Source: Cyathus striatus
Lineage: Eukaryota; Basidiomycota; Agaricomycetes; Agaricales; Nidulariaceae
Length of the DNA: 64,000 nt
NCBI GenBank assembly: GCA_025738555.1
Contig: JAOVFP010000010.1
Location: forward strand, 4,537,501-4,601,500
Direction: 5' to 3'
Part shown: positions 47,580 to 60,274 of the stretch, in pieces
Layout of the letters: each line of letters starts with the position of its first letter
How positions within the stretch are numbered: position 1 is the stretch's first letter
The notes under the pieces: generated by a model
The model's database searches: none
Told to the model about the DNA's origin: nothing
What the model saw: only the letters and a program-made list of their open reading frames with translations
Translations under genes and position numbers: made by a program

Positions 47580-48470
47580 CGTTCTTTCTGCTTTCATGAT
47601 TTACATAACCTCTCATTTACATACCCTTCACCTAGACCTCCGCTATGTATGCTCCATTTATCACATCACGATGTCCATTCTTTTACCCTGGGATACTAAT
47701 ACCATGTAAATATCTAATCGATACCCTTTCTTGATGAGGTGAACTACCTTTGTAAGATACGCATAATCGAAATTAATTATATGGCACCGTATGTGGGCAA
47801 CGAGATTTGTCTTCTCACTCATACGTGTCGTTAGCAAGCTAAGCTTCCAAACCGATTACAGGAGGAAGAAGTACCTACAGGACATATAATAAGTAGTAAT
47901 GATGTTTATGTTTGGAATTGTAATAGACTGTAATGCTGCTAATTTTAGTGTATGTCCCAATAAGTGCAATAATTTTCCTGATTAGGTTCGTAAGTATGTA
48001 TCTACCCGATGAGCTCGTGCCGACGATCTGCCAACCACTGAAGTGAACCCCTGCGGACAACCTTTTAAATACACATCCGTCATCCGGTGGTGGGATAGCG
48101 GCCATTGAAGGAATCTTAATAATATATACAGTTAAACGTTTAGATACAGTAAGCACTCACTTTGGTTACCTATCTGCAATTGAAGATCCAATGAAGATCA
48201 GAATCGTTGATCCATTCTAGATCGAGAACCACTATCAATTTCTAATGCAAGGCCATTTTTAAACCAAACGAAATTCATTGCAATGTACTACTGTTACAGA
48301 TGTTCTAGCGATGCTGGTATTCTTCCATAAGGAACCATTAAATACGTATTCTAATCCCATTTCTATATAGGAGTCCGCAGGTCGACTCAATAATGATATA
48401 TCGTATTCGAAGGTATCACGATGTATTGCCTTTTCATTGGCGTCTCTTTTGTTTTGAGATTTAAAAATAT
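47580..48470. other. Convergent spacer, nothing recognised
   Basis: About 890 bp between the 3' ends of the kinesin and the CFA-synthase-like gene. Short minus-strand frames at 48483-48259 and 48156-47875 have no motif. Confidence 0.45.
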
Positions 48471-50311
48471 TCAATCGCAGCATTCCGGAGTGTCATTCTT
48501 AAAAGGTGTGTTAACGTCTACGTTCAAAGCGATTCGTAAATAATTGCTTACATGGCGAATGAAGGTCAGCATATGGCAAGTGATATAGCCTTTCGCAAAT
48601 CCAGCTCCTGCGTAAGCAAACAAGTAGTGCCACTTGCGTTTGAAAGCTTCATAGTCCGCAGGGTCTCTGAGACCGGGATAATCCTGTGCAATAAGGTCCT
48701 GGCTCAAATTTACCTCTAGACGCCTTCCCCACTCGCGAAGTGTGCGGGGATAATCTAAAAATGAATCATAATTCAGTGTTGCACCAGATTTAGCTGAAAA
48801 ATATAACTCACGAGCTGCATGGTTTTCGACACCTTCGAGAGTGAAACGACCTTGTGATCCTGAGTGTGCGGCAGCTATTAAGGCAGTAGCGCTTGGAAGA
48901 CAGGAGTTAGGCCACATGTAGCGCCTCATAAAGTCTTCAGCTCTAAAAAAAATTGAACAAGTGGAACATATTTCACTTGACATTACGTACTGGTATCCAG
49001 AAAATCGTGACTCAGGGAAGGTAGAAGACGTAACGACGACTGCTGAATTCCTCGACTTCAAGGCAAAGTCAACAAGTTTGAAATAAGAGTGGTAATGTTT
49101 AGGTCCAACATGCTATAGGGAGGGTTAGACAAACAGTCTTGATTGTAGATGAAAACGATAAATACCTCGATCATCTCAATACTGACGAAAGCATCGAACG
49201 CCTTTTCAAATTCTGCAGGGATTTCTCGGTAGTCAAGAAGATGAACCCTGATACGTTCTTGAAGGCCCGCTGCCTTGATACGCTCCTCTGCGAGTTTCTT
49301 TTGCTCAACAGAGAGAGTCAACGTATCAACTTCACAGCCAAATGACCGCGCAGCCTCAATGGCAAGGCCACCCCATCCACTGCCGAATTCCAGTATGCGA
49401 TGACCAGGCTTGACACGTGCTTTTCTCAGCACATGATGGATTTTTCGTAACTGTGCAGCCTCTAGGTCACCGGGGGTTGGGCCAGTTTCAAGGTCACCGC
49501 GAACGCCGCCCTCTGCATCACTCCATAACGCGCATGAGTACATCATTTCATTACTCAGGAAAGCCTTGAATAGTTCATTGGACTGGTCGTAGCTCGCGAT
49601 AGCGTTGAGACGCGCCTGGGAACGGGTCTGGCCGAGGAAACTGTTGTAGACGCTCGATATTGCAGAAGATATCTTTGCGACTGTGGATGACAGAGTGTCC
49701 TGCATAGTTGATTCATTATCAAGCCATAGCTGTGTTACAAAACATAAGAATTGACTCCCATTCAAAAGAAAGAGTAACATACATTCATAGCGCCTTTTAA
49801 TGAGCTGACTTCGATATCACCAATCATATATGCTTCGCTGACTATTGAAGTAGTGTTGGTACAGTGCATGAAGGGTATATGATGAAGAAAGGCTTACATC
49901 CTAGATCTCCAGACCTATAGTGAGAAGAGGTGGTAAGAATATAAATAAGTGGATTTCATGAGGAGGGATAACTTACAACATAATGCGTAGCCAGAAATTG
50001 TTATTGAGGACCTTAATATGAACGTCATTGCAGCCTTTTTGGTATCTGCCATAGTAGTGCGACCCTTCAGAATCGGAGATCGTTAAGTGTCCTATTGCAA
50101 TCGCGTCCTGAAGGACGGATACGATGGAACTTCGGGCTGTTAAGGGTTTGTTATATGAAATGTGTATGCTAGAGGTGACTAGAGTAATCGTACCCAGTGA
50201 GATGATCCAGGAACGCGGGCTCAAAGCCGACAACGAAAGCACAGAAGAGGATTGAAGAGCCCTGGCAGGGGCCGGGAACGGTGCGCAAGCTGGTGCAGTT
50301 GAAGAAGGCAT
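48471..50311 (-). CDS. Cyclopropane-fatty-acid-synthase-like SAM methyltransferase
   Basis: Exons 50311-50194, 50136-49977, 49914-49898 (17 nt), 49841-49783, 49729-49166, 49112-48991, 48942-48812 and 48754-48471 join in frame to 484 residues. The SAM-binding site reads HRILEFGSGWGGLAIEAARS followed by VDTLTLSVEQ. Family landmarks: ASYDQSNELFKAFLSNEMMY, MYSCALW, IEMIEHVGPKHY, FMRRYMWPNSCLPS, and C-terminal YEAFKRKWHYLFAYAGAGFA. The class methylates or cyclopropanates unsaturated acyl chains of phospholipids using S-adenosylmethionine; exact substrate unknown. The C-terminal 26 residues after FIRH come from reading through a possible GTAAGC donor, so the end may differ. Confidence 0.9.
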
Positions 50312-53300
50312 AGTTGGAGTTGTCGCCTCAAAGACAAGAAGCAGGCGAGTATTGGGAGATAGCTGAGCTTGAGAAGAGGAGCGAAGTGAAGGAAAGGTTG
50401 TATAAGTCGAGCTTTATATGCTAAAGGAGACCCGCGACGGATGAAATTAAGGAATTCCCGTGGTCGAGTGGTGTGGATGAAGATCGGCAAAATAGAGCGA
50501 AATCTGCGTCAACCCAGGGGGGAGAGGGATTCGCAAGTAGCCAGATTGCATCTTGCATCATAGAATCAGCTCGATTGGAATACGGAGGGAGGCGTGTCTA
50601 AGGCCAACTGCACATCCTAAGGGTCGTTCTCAGTCTCGATATGGCACACCAAATGGGGGTGAACTGAAGAAAGGAAGGATTTCACAAGCAGAAGAAGCTC
50701 CACACGATGAACCCTGATCAGACCAGGACGACTCTGAGAGAGCACAGAAATTCCAGATCCCCTCCCGGGAGCACGGCGTAATAGCCAAAGAGTCTTGCTG
50801 GCGAATAGGGAAGCTCGCCTGCAGAGCGGAATAAACGTACAAGGCAGCTAGTTCAGATATATAAAACAAGCAAGCCTCGAGGTTCGGATGAAGATTGCGG
50901 TAGAGTTCAAATCGTTGCACGGAGCGGCATCGCAAAGTCTAGAATACAAATAGTAAGGTAACAAAAGGAAGAGTATACTGAAATTATGCATGACGTTAAA
51001 GTTTTGGGCGAAGAGCTATAACGAGAGCGTAGTTCAAGAGTCAACTTGTAAGACGAAGGTTGACTCGCTTCCACGTGGCTGTCCTTCTCCACAAAAGCAC
51101 TGACCCCAACTCGCGGTCTTTCCAAGTTCTATGGATACAGCACAAGTTGCCACTCAGGATACACGCTCGAGAGCTCATTCAGACAATCCAATTCTCACCG
51201 ACCTCTTCTGAATCTGTGCACCCCCATCTTGATTGCATCTCTGCCTATCCGAATCCCGAGATTCCTCAGGTTTCTATCCGGAATCTTGTGCAGGGAAAAA
51301 ACATCTCTTGACAGTGGGACACTTCGACTACAAGATTATGGGTTTGCGATCTCTACTGACCCCGACCGTCTCTCGATTGCTCCGCTTCCTGCCATTTTAT
51401 CTCGATAGCCTTTTGACTCCTGCTCCAGATTAGGCCTTCGCCTTCCAGAAATAACTCCCCGTTTTTTGAGCTTGCTTCCCCTTCCAGTGCATCTCAAAGC
51501 ACGGACTCTTCGCCGAACTTCGTACTACCAACATCATGCACACAAAAATTCATCAATATCTTAAGGAGCTACTTATCTATTTAGCCAGTTCCTTGATTTT
51601 GCACAAAATCCACACTGGACAGAAACATAAAGATGATAAACACAATTTTCATAATATCAGCCATAAACAAACTTAGCAAGTTCACCAACCAAACCAGAGC
51701 TAAAGTCGAGAAGCTGATGGTCGATAAAACCACTGGAGTCGGCGGGCAAGTCTCCTTCGGACATGTGCTGCCCTCTACTACTACCACCGAATTTTTTCAA
51801 TGCAGTTTTGCCTACATGTCTCATCTTGCTGTCTCGGGTTGCATTTTTCCCTCGGTTGATTTTACGTTCTCACCAAGGAATTAATGCCCAACGAATCGAA
51901 GTTTTATTTTTCGCAAGTGGGATTTGGACTATTATTATTTGCCAACTGGTGATAAGTGTGAATTTCTTGCCGTGCCGAAGGGGAATGTCACTGAAAAGGC
52001 ACGACGTGCGTCCATAGCTACTACTACTACTAGGAGCACATCAGCAAATTGACACTCGTGATACGGCATCAGAAGTCTATCAGTCAATCAACCGCGGGGG
52101 TGACTTGTCAGCGTCGATATCAATATCTACTCGGTCCTGAAAATCATCAGTTAGCCAAGTTGGCCACCGAGGTTGTAGCAGTTTACTCATTACAATTAGT
52201 ATACGATGCGCGACCCTGTCTGTTGATATCCTAAGTCATCGCATCCCATTTATGTTCGAAATGAAGCACATCTTGCTTCTAGTATGCGAGTGTGGTCCTA
52301 TAATGAGAAATCATTCATCCGAGTGCCAATTGCTCCTCGGGCTTTCGTTCGAGTTCTTTATGTAGGACTTGGAATTGTTAGATCATTGTCGATATAAATG
52401 ACAGCAGGCGGCGTGCCACCCATTTAATGAATGTTGTACTATCTGCCAAAGAATATACGGCAGTATGCAGCGACCTACCTAACCTTGTAAGGCTACCAGA
52501 GATTTATTCCAGACTTAGAAATAAGTAAGACTGTCTTAGACGAGAAAATATGTTCGGGTGAAGCTCGACGGCACAATCGCCGCATGTCAGCCAGAATCAT
52601 GCGTACCCACCGCAGTATGACGATAGTCATCATTTCGATGAGCCTTGGCCCGAAGTAAAAAATCTACGTGAAAATGTAGCTTATGTATTTTGTATTTTGG
52701 AGGAAGACAAAATTGTCTATTTTCAGGCTTGAGCATGAAATATTGATGAAGAACGGAGTTTGCTAACGGATGAAAAATAAATGAGAAATTTTAAACCAGG
52801 AGGCTGAGGCAATCACTACTTCCAGTTCACCGCAGTGAGTTTATTAAAAATATGCAATGTATTTCTCGTTCGAAGTTGAACGGCAATTTGCGCTGTTACC
52901 ATAGATCGCTCTCAACAGGACTGTGTTATAGATCGTAGAATTAGAATTAGCCTTTCAGACTTTGCCGTAAAATTTGCCGGTCGGTGTTAGCCACAAGTCA
53001 CCGCTCTGTTTACCCAACACTACTTAGCTGGATCGATGCGTCGTGTCACAGATACTGCGACTAGTGGCTATGATATGATGAAGATTAATGCTCCAGCACA
53101 CCGACAAAATGCTGGTTGAACTCACATAGGGAAGAGCTTGTTAAAAGGCCGGTAATTCAATGACTTCGAAAACCTAAAAAGTCTAGCGGTGGAAGGAGTA
53201 CATATATATCTTCAGATGTTTGAACGCGTTACTTGTTGCCGTTGCGGAAGGGTTAAGAAGTCCACCGTCAGTAGGACGGCTAAAAGCAACTTAAGTACGA

Positions 53301-53862
53301 AGGAATGTACATATATTTTAATCTTGACGGCACGAAGGAGAATCGATCGCATGCACTACGGAGTACGAATACTTGTCCGTAATGATTGTATTTGCTTCAT
53401 GGAGGTAAATCCAAGCCATAGTACATGCAGCCTGCTTAAAGTAAGCGAATACATCACATATATCCATACTTACCAAAGGAGAACCTGAGTTTTCAACAAG
53501 ATATGAGGCATAAATAACGGAAGAAGGCTGGAATGCGGCAGAAAAAGCACGTGTTAAAGAAATCGCCATTGACCAATGTCGCGATTAGTAAACATGCAGT
53601 ATGAGGTAGTCTATAATACCCGTGAGGCATTTTCGTTTGCGTGTAGAAAGCCGTAGATGAAGCGAAGGACCCATTCTGAATCGAGGATATGTGTGATGTT
53701 TAACTTCAGAACGTTAAATCTTGTTGAAGATACCGATGCCAAGGCTCAGAATATTAAAAGAGATCTGAGGGAGAAGAAGAGCGAAACGTTGGATGACCGG
53801 GCCAGTTACCGGGCACGGTACAACAGGAGCGATACGGAAAAGGAAGGATGTATCTGTAATAG
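50312..53862. other. Long gene-free stretch
   Basis: About 3.5 kb upstream of the CFA-synthase-like gene and downstream of ARL2. Both strands contain only short frames with stops in every plausible extension, no conserved motif, and no paired splice sites giving a longer product. No terminal repeats were found by eye. It may be a decayed transposon or plain spacer. Confidence 0.5.
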
Positions 53863-54779
53863 TCATGCCGTCTGAGTTAAAAGTAATGAAGTCGATTTCG
53901 GTTGCTGGGCAGTTGTGCTGTAATATAGTCTGCCTGCAACATCATTTACTATCCAATCCAGGCCTTGGACAAGATTGGCTCCTGTCACTGCACTGCATGG
54001 CCAGATTTTCCACTGATGCGATTTGATAGAGGCCAGAGCTAATGCCTATAATCGTTTAAAATGTAAAATATAGGCATATATACGGGAGAGCAGAATGACT
54101 GAAGAAGGAAGGACTAACGTCGCGGATTTCGTCATCAGACATTGAGCCTTGTAGGTCTTGTTTGTTGGCGAACACCAGGAGGGACGCACCAGCCAGACGC
54201 TGAGAAAGAAGGAGAAGGGATTACCATGCGGAGTTGGAGATGGAAACTTGATAGGATAGCGGAAACGTACATCTTCGGTTAGCAAACTGTGTAGCTCTCT
54301 CTTGCAATCTTCCATACGCATGCGGTCGCCGGAATCGACAACCCAGACCAACGCATCTGTTTGCTCAAAGTAGTTTCGCCAGTACGGCCGCAGAGTTCTT
54401 TGGCCACCGACATCCCCTGTGGCTGTGATAAGTAGCCGGGCGAGGTGACGATCTTGCGGAATGACATACATATATTCAGAGTGTACCTGGAATTGAAGGC
54501 GGATAGCTCAGGACAATAGGTGAAGCGCATACGGAGGTAGATATCTCACTTGCCATGCTGAAATGTTTTTATATTGAAGCCCAAGGTAGGGCTAACACTC
54601 CTAATATCTTCCCCATTGAGCTTTTTGAGAATGGTGGTCTTTCCTGCGTTATCGAGGCCACTGTTTGGAATTTAGGGGATATTTGTTGAAATGGACCGCA
54701 CGTCGCATTCTTACAGAAAGAGAATCCTCATTTCCTTCTCCTTTTGACGGTTCTTACGGATGATAGTTAGGAGACCCAT
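53863..54779 (-). CDS. ARL2: ARL2-type small GTPase
   Basis: Exons 54779-54715, 54660-54550, 54486-54470 (17 nt), 54416-54271, 54199-54119 and 54045-53863 join in frame to 200 residues. The start [20 protein letters not shown] is characteristic of Arl2 (S. pombe Alp41). P-loop GLDNAGKT, switch [14 protein letters not shown], switch [15 protein letters not shown], guanine motif NKQD and a SAV loop are all present. Arl2 controls the tubulin-folding cofactor pathway and so microtubule assembly. Gly2 is present, though Arl2 is usually not myristoylated. A 17-residue Ser/Thr/Leu tail ([14 protein letters not shown]) extends past the conserved RLYYS end. Confidence 0.95.
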
Positions 54780-54891
54780 AGTAGATGGATGGAGCGAGGA
54801 TGATAATCGCTACGTGCTGAAAGTGAAGCCTCTGGTCAAAGTTGCAAAAGACATATCTATATAGTAATGCGGAAGTGCTCCTGTAAGCGGC

Positions 54892-55000
54892 GTTCTGATT
54901 GGCTGACGAGGCTTCCCTTTTCGGATGTGACGGTTTCCGGTTTGGGGGCGTTGGCTATAGTCGGCATTTTGATTGGCTAGCGAGCCTTTCCCTTTCCGGT
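54892..55000. promoter_or_regulatory. Duplicated CCAAT-type promoter block upstream of ARL2
   Basis: Two diverged copies of a block of about 35 bp start at 54892 and 54965: CTGATTGGCTGACGAGGC... and TTGATTGGCTAGCGAGCC.... Each contains ATTGG, the reverse of a CCAAT box, and a pyrimidine-rich TTTCCGG end. They lie 115-220 bp upstream of the ARL2 ATG. Confidence 0.6.
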
Positions 55001-55647
55001 TCCAATTTTCGAAGGGACTATAAGTAAGTATGTCAGAAAAATCGAAATAAGAATATATGAACAGACATGCCCATGTCAGGGCATATCAGGGCATATCTGA
55101 CCATCAGTGTTCCAGGGGGGGGTTATATGGTCTGATATGAACAAAATATGGTTTTAATGATCTAACTATCTGCTATATCATCACCACTCAGCATGATAAT
55201 CTTGGTCAGTAGCAATACAAATGGTTAGTGGTGGTCAAGTTGATATGAATTACATGATGGTGATAACTATTAGGCAACGTCATGGGTATCTGAGCAGCTA
55301 CCCATACCTGTACCTAATAATACCTTAACAAACAACACTTAATATGCACTTCTATTTCACTATTAATCAGGAAAATCATACACAAGTAACTAATCAATAC
55401 ACTAACAAATAAAGCTACATAAACACTAATAGTCCATCACCAATCAGAACAATTATACACAAACAAGTAACTACAATACCAGCTCATTATTAATCAAGAT
55501 AAACATACACAAATACTTAGTCATACTACTGGACCAGCACTAATCAGAATAAATATCATCATACAACAACTACACCAAGACTAATATGTACAAACAATTA
55601 TACCCTGTACAAAATAAGAAAGCCTTCAGGTACAAACAAAAAGAGCA

Positions 55648-55798
55648 CCATTGTTCTCAAGAGCTATTAATAGCACAACCATTGTGCTAAATATACCCAT
55701 TGTTCTTTCAAGAGCTATTAATAGCACAACCATTGTGCTAAATATACCCATTGTTCTTTCAAGTACTATTAATAGCATTTCTATTGTGCTAAATATAC
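55648..55798. repeat. Three tandem copies of a 50-bp unit with internal palindromes
   Basis: Copies start at 55648, 55697 and 55748 with CCATTGTTCT. Each carries the palindrome GCTATTAATAGC (first two nearly exact) and the inverted pair AGCACAA...TTGTGCT. Inverted copies of the leading motif (AGAACAATGG) follow near 55837 and 55880. Confidence 0.85.
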
Positions 55799-56127
55799 CC
55801 ATTGTCTAAGATGCTGACTCATGCATCCTAAATTGGAGAACAATGGAGAAAAGGATGACTCATACCTTCCCCAGTTGGAGAACAATGGGAAAGTAGGTGT
55901 GGGATATGATTAGTCAGCAGGAGGGTAAAAGGCATATAAGGAAGAGGAATTGGCCTGTAGAATTAACAACTTATACCTAGTTTACATTTGTTTGTATCCC
56001 TTTGCAGTTGTAGCACACAACCCTTACCTACTAAATATAACCTATATACTTCCTCTCTACCCAGTACACGTATTGTCAGAGTCACATATAAAGCGTCAAC
56101 AGTAAAGTGTGAAACTAATTTGTATTA

Positions 56128-56355
56128 TTTGTGTCTACTCAGATAGTAAGGCACCGTATCTTCATAAAGTAACAGCAGCAGCAGCATCATATTTTGTGTC
56201 CACTCAGATAGTGAGGCACCGTATCTTCGTAAAGTAACAGCAGCAGCAGCATCGTATTTGTGTCCACTCAGATAGTGAGGCACCGTATCTTCATAAAGTA
56301 ACAGCAGCAGCAGCAGCAGCATCGTATTTGTGTCCACTCAGATAGTGAGACACCG
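56128..56355. repeat. VNTR of about 65 bp with embedded CAG runs
   Basis: Copies begin TTTGTGTCCACTCAGATAGT at 56128, 56192, 56257 and 56327, the fourth incomplete. Each complete copy ends with AACAGCAGCAGCAGCATC; the third has two extra CAG triplets, accounting for its 70-bp length. Located 240-470 bp upstream of SPT4. Confidence 0.9.
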
Positions 56356-56594
56356 TAACCTTGTAAATTATATATGCGCCCCAGTTGTGAAGTAAGAAGT
56401 AGAAACCGTCAGGGACCTCAGCTCCGCTTCAACCTTCAACATAATAGTGACCTATATCTTCAGCCTACCCTTCACCTGCAAGCCCTTGCCACAATCCTAG
56501 TACCAATGTATTTATGTAAGCAATCCAAATATGTAAGCGCCCAACGTATTACACTGTAAACGGCGCTAAGTTTCAGTTCATTTACTGAACCACC

Positions 56595-57085
56595 ATGTCC
56601 GAAGGCGTAAGAATCCCTGCCCAGCCACGCTCAAAGCAACTCCGTGCTTGTCTCCTATGTTCCATTATTCAGCTTCCTGTTGACTTCAGGAGGAACGGAT
56701 GCCCTAACTGTGAAGATGTGCTTCAGGTACGTGCATATCACTTCTCTCCAACTACTTGGGATTACTGACTCGTCTCTTTCCCTTCAAAGCTCAAAAACAA
56801 TCCAGAGCGGATATCAGCCTGTACTACTACATATTTTGATGGAGTCATTGCTGTGATTGATCCTGAAACAAGTTGGGTGGCTCGGTGGCAAAGAACATGT
56901 GAGTACTCAATGGTCCTTGCCGCATTCTTTGTTTTCTTTAATTTTTGACCAATGCTTCAACAGCTAAATATGTACGAGGAATGTATGCTGTACGTGTGAG
57001 GGGAAGGGTTCCCGAAGAAGTGGAAGCAGATTTGGAGGCTCGTGGTATCAAGTACCGTCCGAGAGACCAGACGGAGCAAGATTAG
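56595..57085 (+). CDS. SPT4: Transcription elongation factor Spt4
   Basis: Exons 56595-56726, 56790-56898 and 56964-57085 join in frame to 120 residues, the normal Spt4 length. The zinc finger is LRACLLCSII...GCPNCEDVLQ with four Cys. The NGN-contact part reads TTYFDGVIAVIDPETSWVAR, and the end is GMYAVRVRGRVPEEVEADLE. Spt4 pairs with Spt5 on RNA polymerase II as a processivity factor (DSIF). Confidence 0.96.
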
Positions 57086-57372
57086 TTTGTTAAAGGGGAT
57101 GTCCTGTTTTAGCAGCAGGCCAAGGTGTAAAATTTCACCAGCTGTATGTCACATACAGCATGATATCACTGTTTGCTTCTGTTGTAATTTTATGATTTGT
57201 TGAAGAGGGCGGGTAAAGTCGAGGATACAATACACTTGTTTGTATTAATATTAACTACCTATGACATGCATAAAATGGATATGGATATATACTTTACAGT
57301 GCAAATATGTGCTGATAGTTGGACAATGCTCCTGTGATTGTACAACTGCGGTGAGTATAGATTAGAGGAATG

Positions 57373-60081
57373 CTAGAGTAGATCATGCAGGACTTTGTCA
57401 TATTGAGTAGGCATATGCGCTCTGTGTGACAAGTGGTTAATAAATGGAAGACAAGGAAGGTGAAGAAACGAACGTTAGCATATTCCTAGCGAATATGATT
57501 TCTCCAAAAACCTTCTCCGGGTTAAGAACTTCAAAAAGACGGAGTTTGTCGTCTTCCATCTTACCTGGTTCGGTAGGCGTACGATGAGAAGGATGCAGAT
57601 CGCCATTGCGCATTCCCCAGAAGACTCGCCCGGGGGGATACATCATAATACTCATGTTGTGCATATTTGCTTCTAGAGTTTTACGCATGGCGATGAACTA
57701 TAAACATGGGATTAGTCTTGCTAAAAAGAAGTAGAAGCCAAACCCACCCAGTCTATATCTTCCTCACTTCCCTGCCCGGCCTTCCACCGCTTTGCACGCG
57801 CTGTAAGAGCTGCATATCCTTCCCCCTTTCCAGCTCCGCTACTCTTATCTTCATCATGTTTCTGGGCCTCGCATAACCACATTGCTGCGTTCTTAAGGTC
57901 GCGCACTGTGCCAAGGGACAGGCGCGAAATGACATCGTGTGAGTAAACGAAGGATGTTATTAGGTGAGAGGTGAGCTGAGTGAGGCGGGAGTCTGTAAGG
58001 CAAGGAGGCCCAAAGCAATATACATGTACTCTGCGGTTCGGCGGAAGACCACTGGAGGGAACTGTTAGGCATGTTGAGGGATTGGCCCACATCTAAAGTT
58101 GTGTAAGTAAAAAGAAGGTCAGAGGAGATGGTGCAACTTGCCATGCCTAGAAGTGCTGCAACGCCTGCTCCAAGACTGTGTCCGCATAGAATCAATTCTA
58201 GATATACAGATTATCACCGTCAGGGAAGCGAAGAAAACAAACGGCACCCACCAAAATCAGGATTATTATGCAATGCTTCCTGCACTGCAAGATGTACCGG
58301 TTTTCCCAGTCCACCCATTGCATTTGCCATGCGCAACATTCCACCATGAACATGATATTTCGGACCTGACCCATCTTTCTGTTCTGTTGCCCTCTGCTTC
58401 CCCTTCCTTGCGCCGGGAAAATGAAACCTGCCTGGGACAGGTTGTTCGTCCTCTTCACATGGCACAGGCGTAGGCACCGGAGTAAATGTCACGGGCTCAC
58501 ATGTTAAGTCGACAGCGATTTCATTCAAACTCATGGTTCCCCGCAGAACCAACACTATTTGCGAGCGGTTGTAGTCGGTCAAAACCCAGAACCGGGGCAT
58601 GAGATGTTCCTTACCCACCACAGCGGTGGCTTTCATTTTGGCCTTCATCTGCTCCTTGCGCTGTTTTTCTTGCTCAGCAGGTGTGGGTGGGTGGTGGTCA
58701 GCCCAGTGTTCGAAGATCGCCTTGTCGTGCCTGCCAAGGAGAACGTCCCACCACGAGTATGTCGGCATTGAGCTGCCAGACGACTCAGAACCGTCTCCAG
58801 CTGCTTCAGCCTCGGACGCATCGATGGCCTTGGTGAGCTGTGCCTCTTCACGCGACTTTTGCGCATCAGAGGTTATTCCTGTCACTTTGGGGGGTGTAGG
58901 GATTGCATAAGGCGACACACCGAAGAAGAGGAGGCTTGCGCCACCATAACCTGCCAATACCATTTTGCTCAGCCGGCGAAAGGTAGTTTTGAGCTCATCG
59001 GCAGAGAGTGGGGGCGGGGGGCCACTGGGATAGTATACAGGGGCAGGGGGCGAAGGTGTAGCTGAGGCTTGGAAAGAAGGCTGGGGAAACGGTGAGAGGT
59101 TGAGGGGCGTTATGGGCTGGAGGGAACGGCGGGCGAGGAGAGAGATACTTGACCTTCTGCCCCAAGAAGAAGACGGAGCTGGCGGTGGTTGGGGAGGGCT
59201 CTGATGATTACTGTGGTTGTGTTTCTGATGAATAAACGACTGAGACCTGCTCAGACGCGGGGAGCTTCGCCAATGACGGCCGAGACGATTTGGGCGCCTC
59301 CTTGGCCAGGGAAGATGACATCGGAAGTGACGCGGATCCTGGAATTGCTGTAAGGGTGGAAGAGAAAAGGCAATTAGGATTTGGACAAGGGTGAGAATGT
59401 GGGGCAGGGAGAGGACGTACCGTCTGTGACCGAGTTCAGGTCGCTTGGCTGCTGGAGGATTTACATCGAGTTCCTTGAGCCATTTGAACCACTGCTTCTC
59501 CTGCCACTCTTGAGTAACGCCTTGAAGGGCTACCCATGCTACAATGGCGCGGCCTATTTCGGTGATGCCAAAGTCACCATCTGGCCAGTTGTCGCCCTCC
59601 CGCGGGGTGGCCCATTCCCTGCGGACGAGACCAATGAAAGAAGCGAGAGAAAAGGAAGCATCAGAAGAGCCGGGGAAAATGACGGAGAGGACGTTTATGG
59701 AGGAATGGGCTGCAAGGAGAGAGGTGGATGTGAGATATTCTGTGAAATGGATGGGGGCGAGGGTGAGAGACTCTGCGAAGGAGAAAGCGGCTGTGAGTGC
59801 ACTAGAGACAGCGGGCTGGGAGGTGGGTGCGCCGCCAAAGAGAAAGAGGTCGAGTGCAGAGGTGGTGAGATTTGCGGCTGAGGTGGTGACGATCCTTGCG
59901 ACGGAGAACTGGATAGAAAGTGGTGGTCAGGAAAGAGATAGTGACGAGGGAGAGGATTAAAAGATACCCCGAGACGAGTGCCAATCTTTGCAGCAGAAAA
60001 GCCAATGGAAGAGGCAGAGTGGGCTAGGTCGATACCCTGGCGAGTGTATCTGTCCCAGTTCTGGGCCATGTGAGGGAACAT
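57373..60081 (-). CDS. Class 3 (alpha/beta-hydrolase) lipase, diacylglycerol-lipase-like
   Basis: Long intracellular lipase_3 family protein. Exon 1 is 60081-59968 (MFPHMAQNWDRYTRQGIDLA). Exon 2 runs to about 59404 and covers an Ala/Ser-rich N-terminal region ending ELGHRR. A small exon follows (VTSDVIFPGQGGAQIVSAVI), then a long exon with Pro-rich linker, FRRLSKMVLAGYGGASLLFF, YNRSQIVLVLRGTMSLNEIA (oxyanion region) and HGGMLRMANAMGG. The nucleophile elbow is ILCGHSLGAGVAALLG near 58150-58195, the acid is likely in SHDVISRLS, and the His in LTAHMPTQYDKVLHDLL at the end, joined by a last intron near 57420-57470. Homologous fungal proteins act on mono- and diacylglycerols at membranes. Total length about 900 residues; exact substrate unknown. 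Confidence 0.88.
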
Positions 60082-60274
60082 CTACCGGCGACGAGGAGAA
60101 AAGAGACGGCGGCGAGGATCTGAAGTGAAGTGTTGGGGACTTGGTCCTTGCTTCCATGTGATTCCTTCCGCTTCCCCAGACCCAGATATAGGGTTAGGTC
60201 CTACCACCCGCTCCGACCACTCCTTTTTGGGAACTCAACATTACACCATGTCACCAGCTATATACACTACATCA

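Larger units (their letters stand above)
55040..56370. mobile_element. Repeat-rich insertion between ARL2 and SPT4 (possible solo LTR)
   Basis: This AT-rich, non-coding segment separates two genes that would otherwise share a normal-length divergent promoter. It opens with overlapping CAGGGCATATC repeats (55077-55101), contains two blocks of tandem repeats, and has a TATA-like CATATAAGG at 55932-55940. I could not find both ends or a target duplication, so the retroelement reading is only a guess. Confidence 0.35.

Noticed and set aside
59381..59960. Plus-strand frames of 138-166 codons
   Set aside because: They are shadows of the N-terminal lipase exon read on the minus strand.
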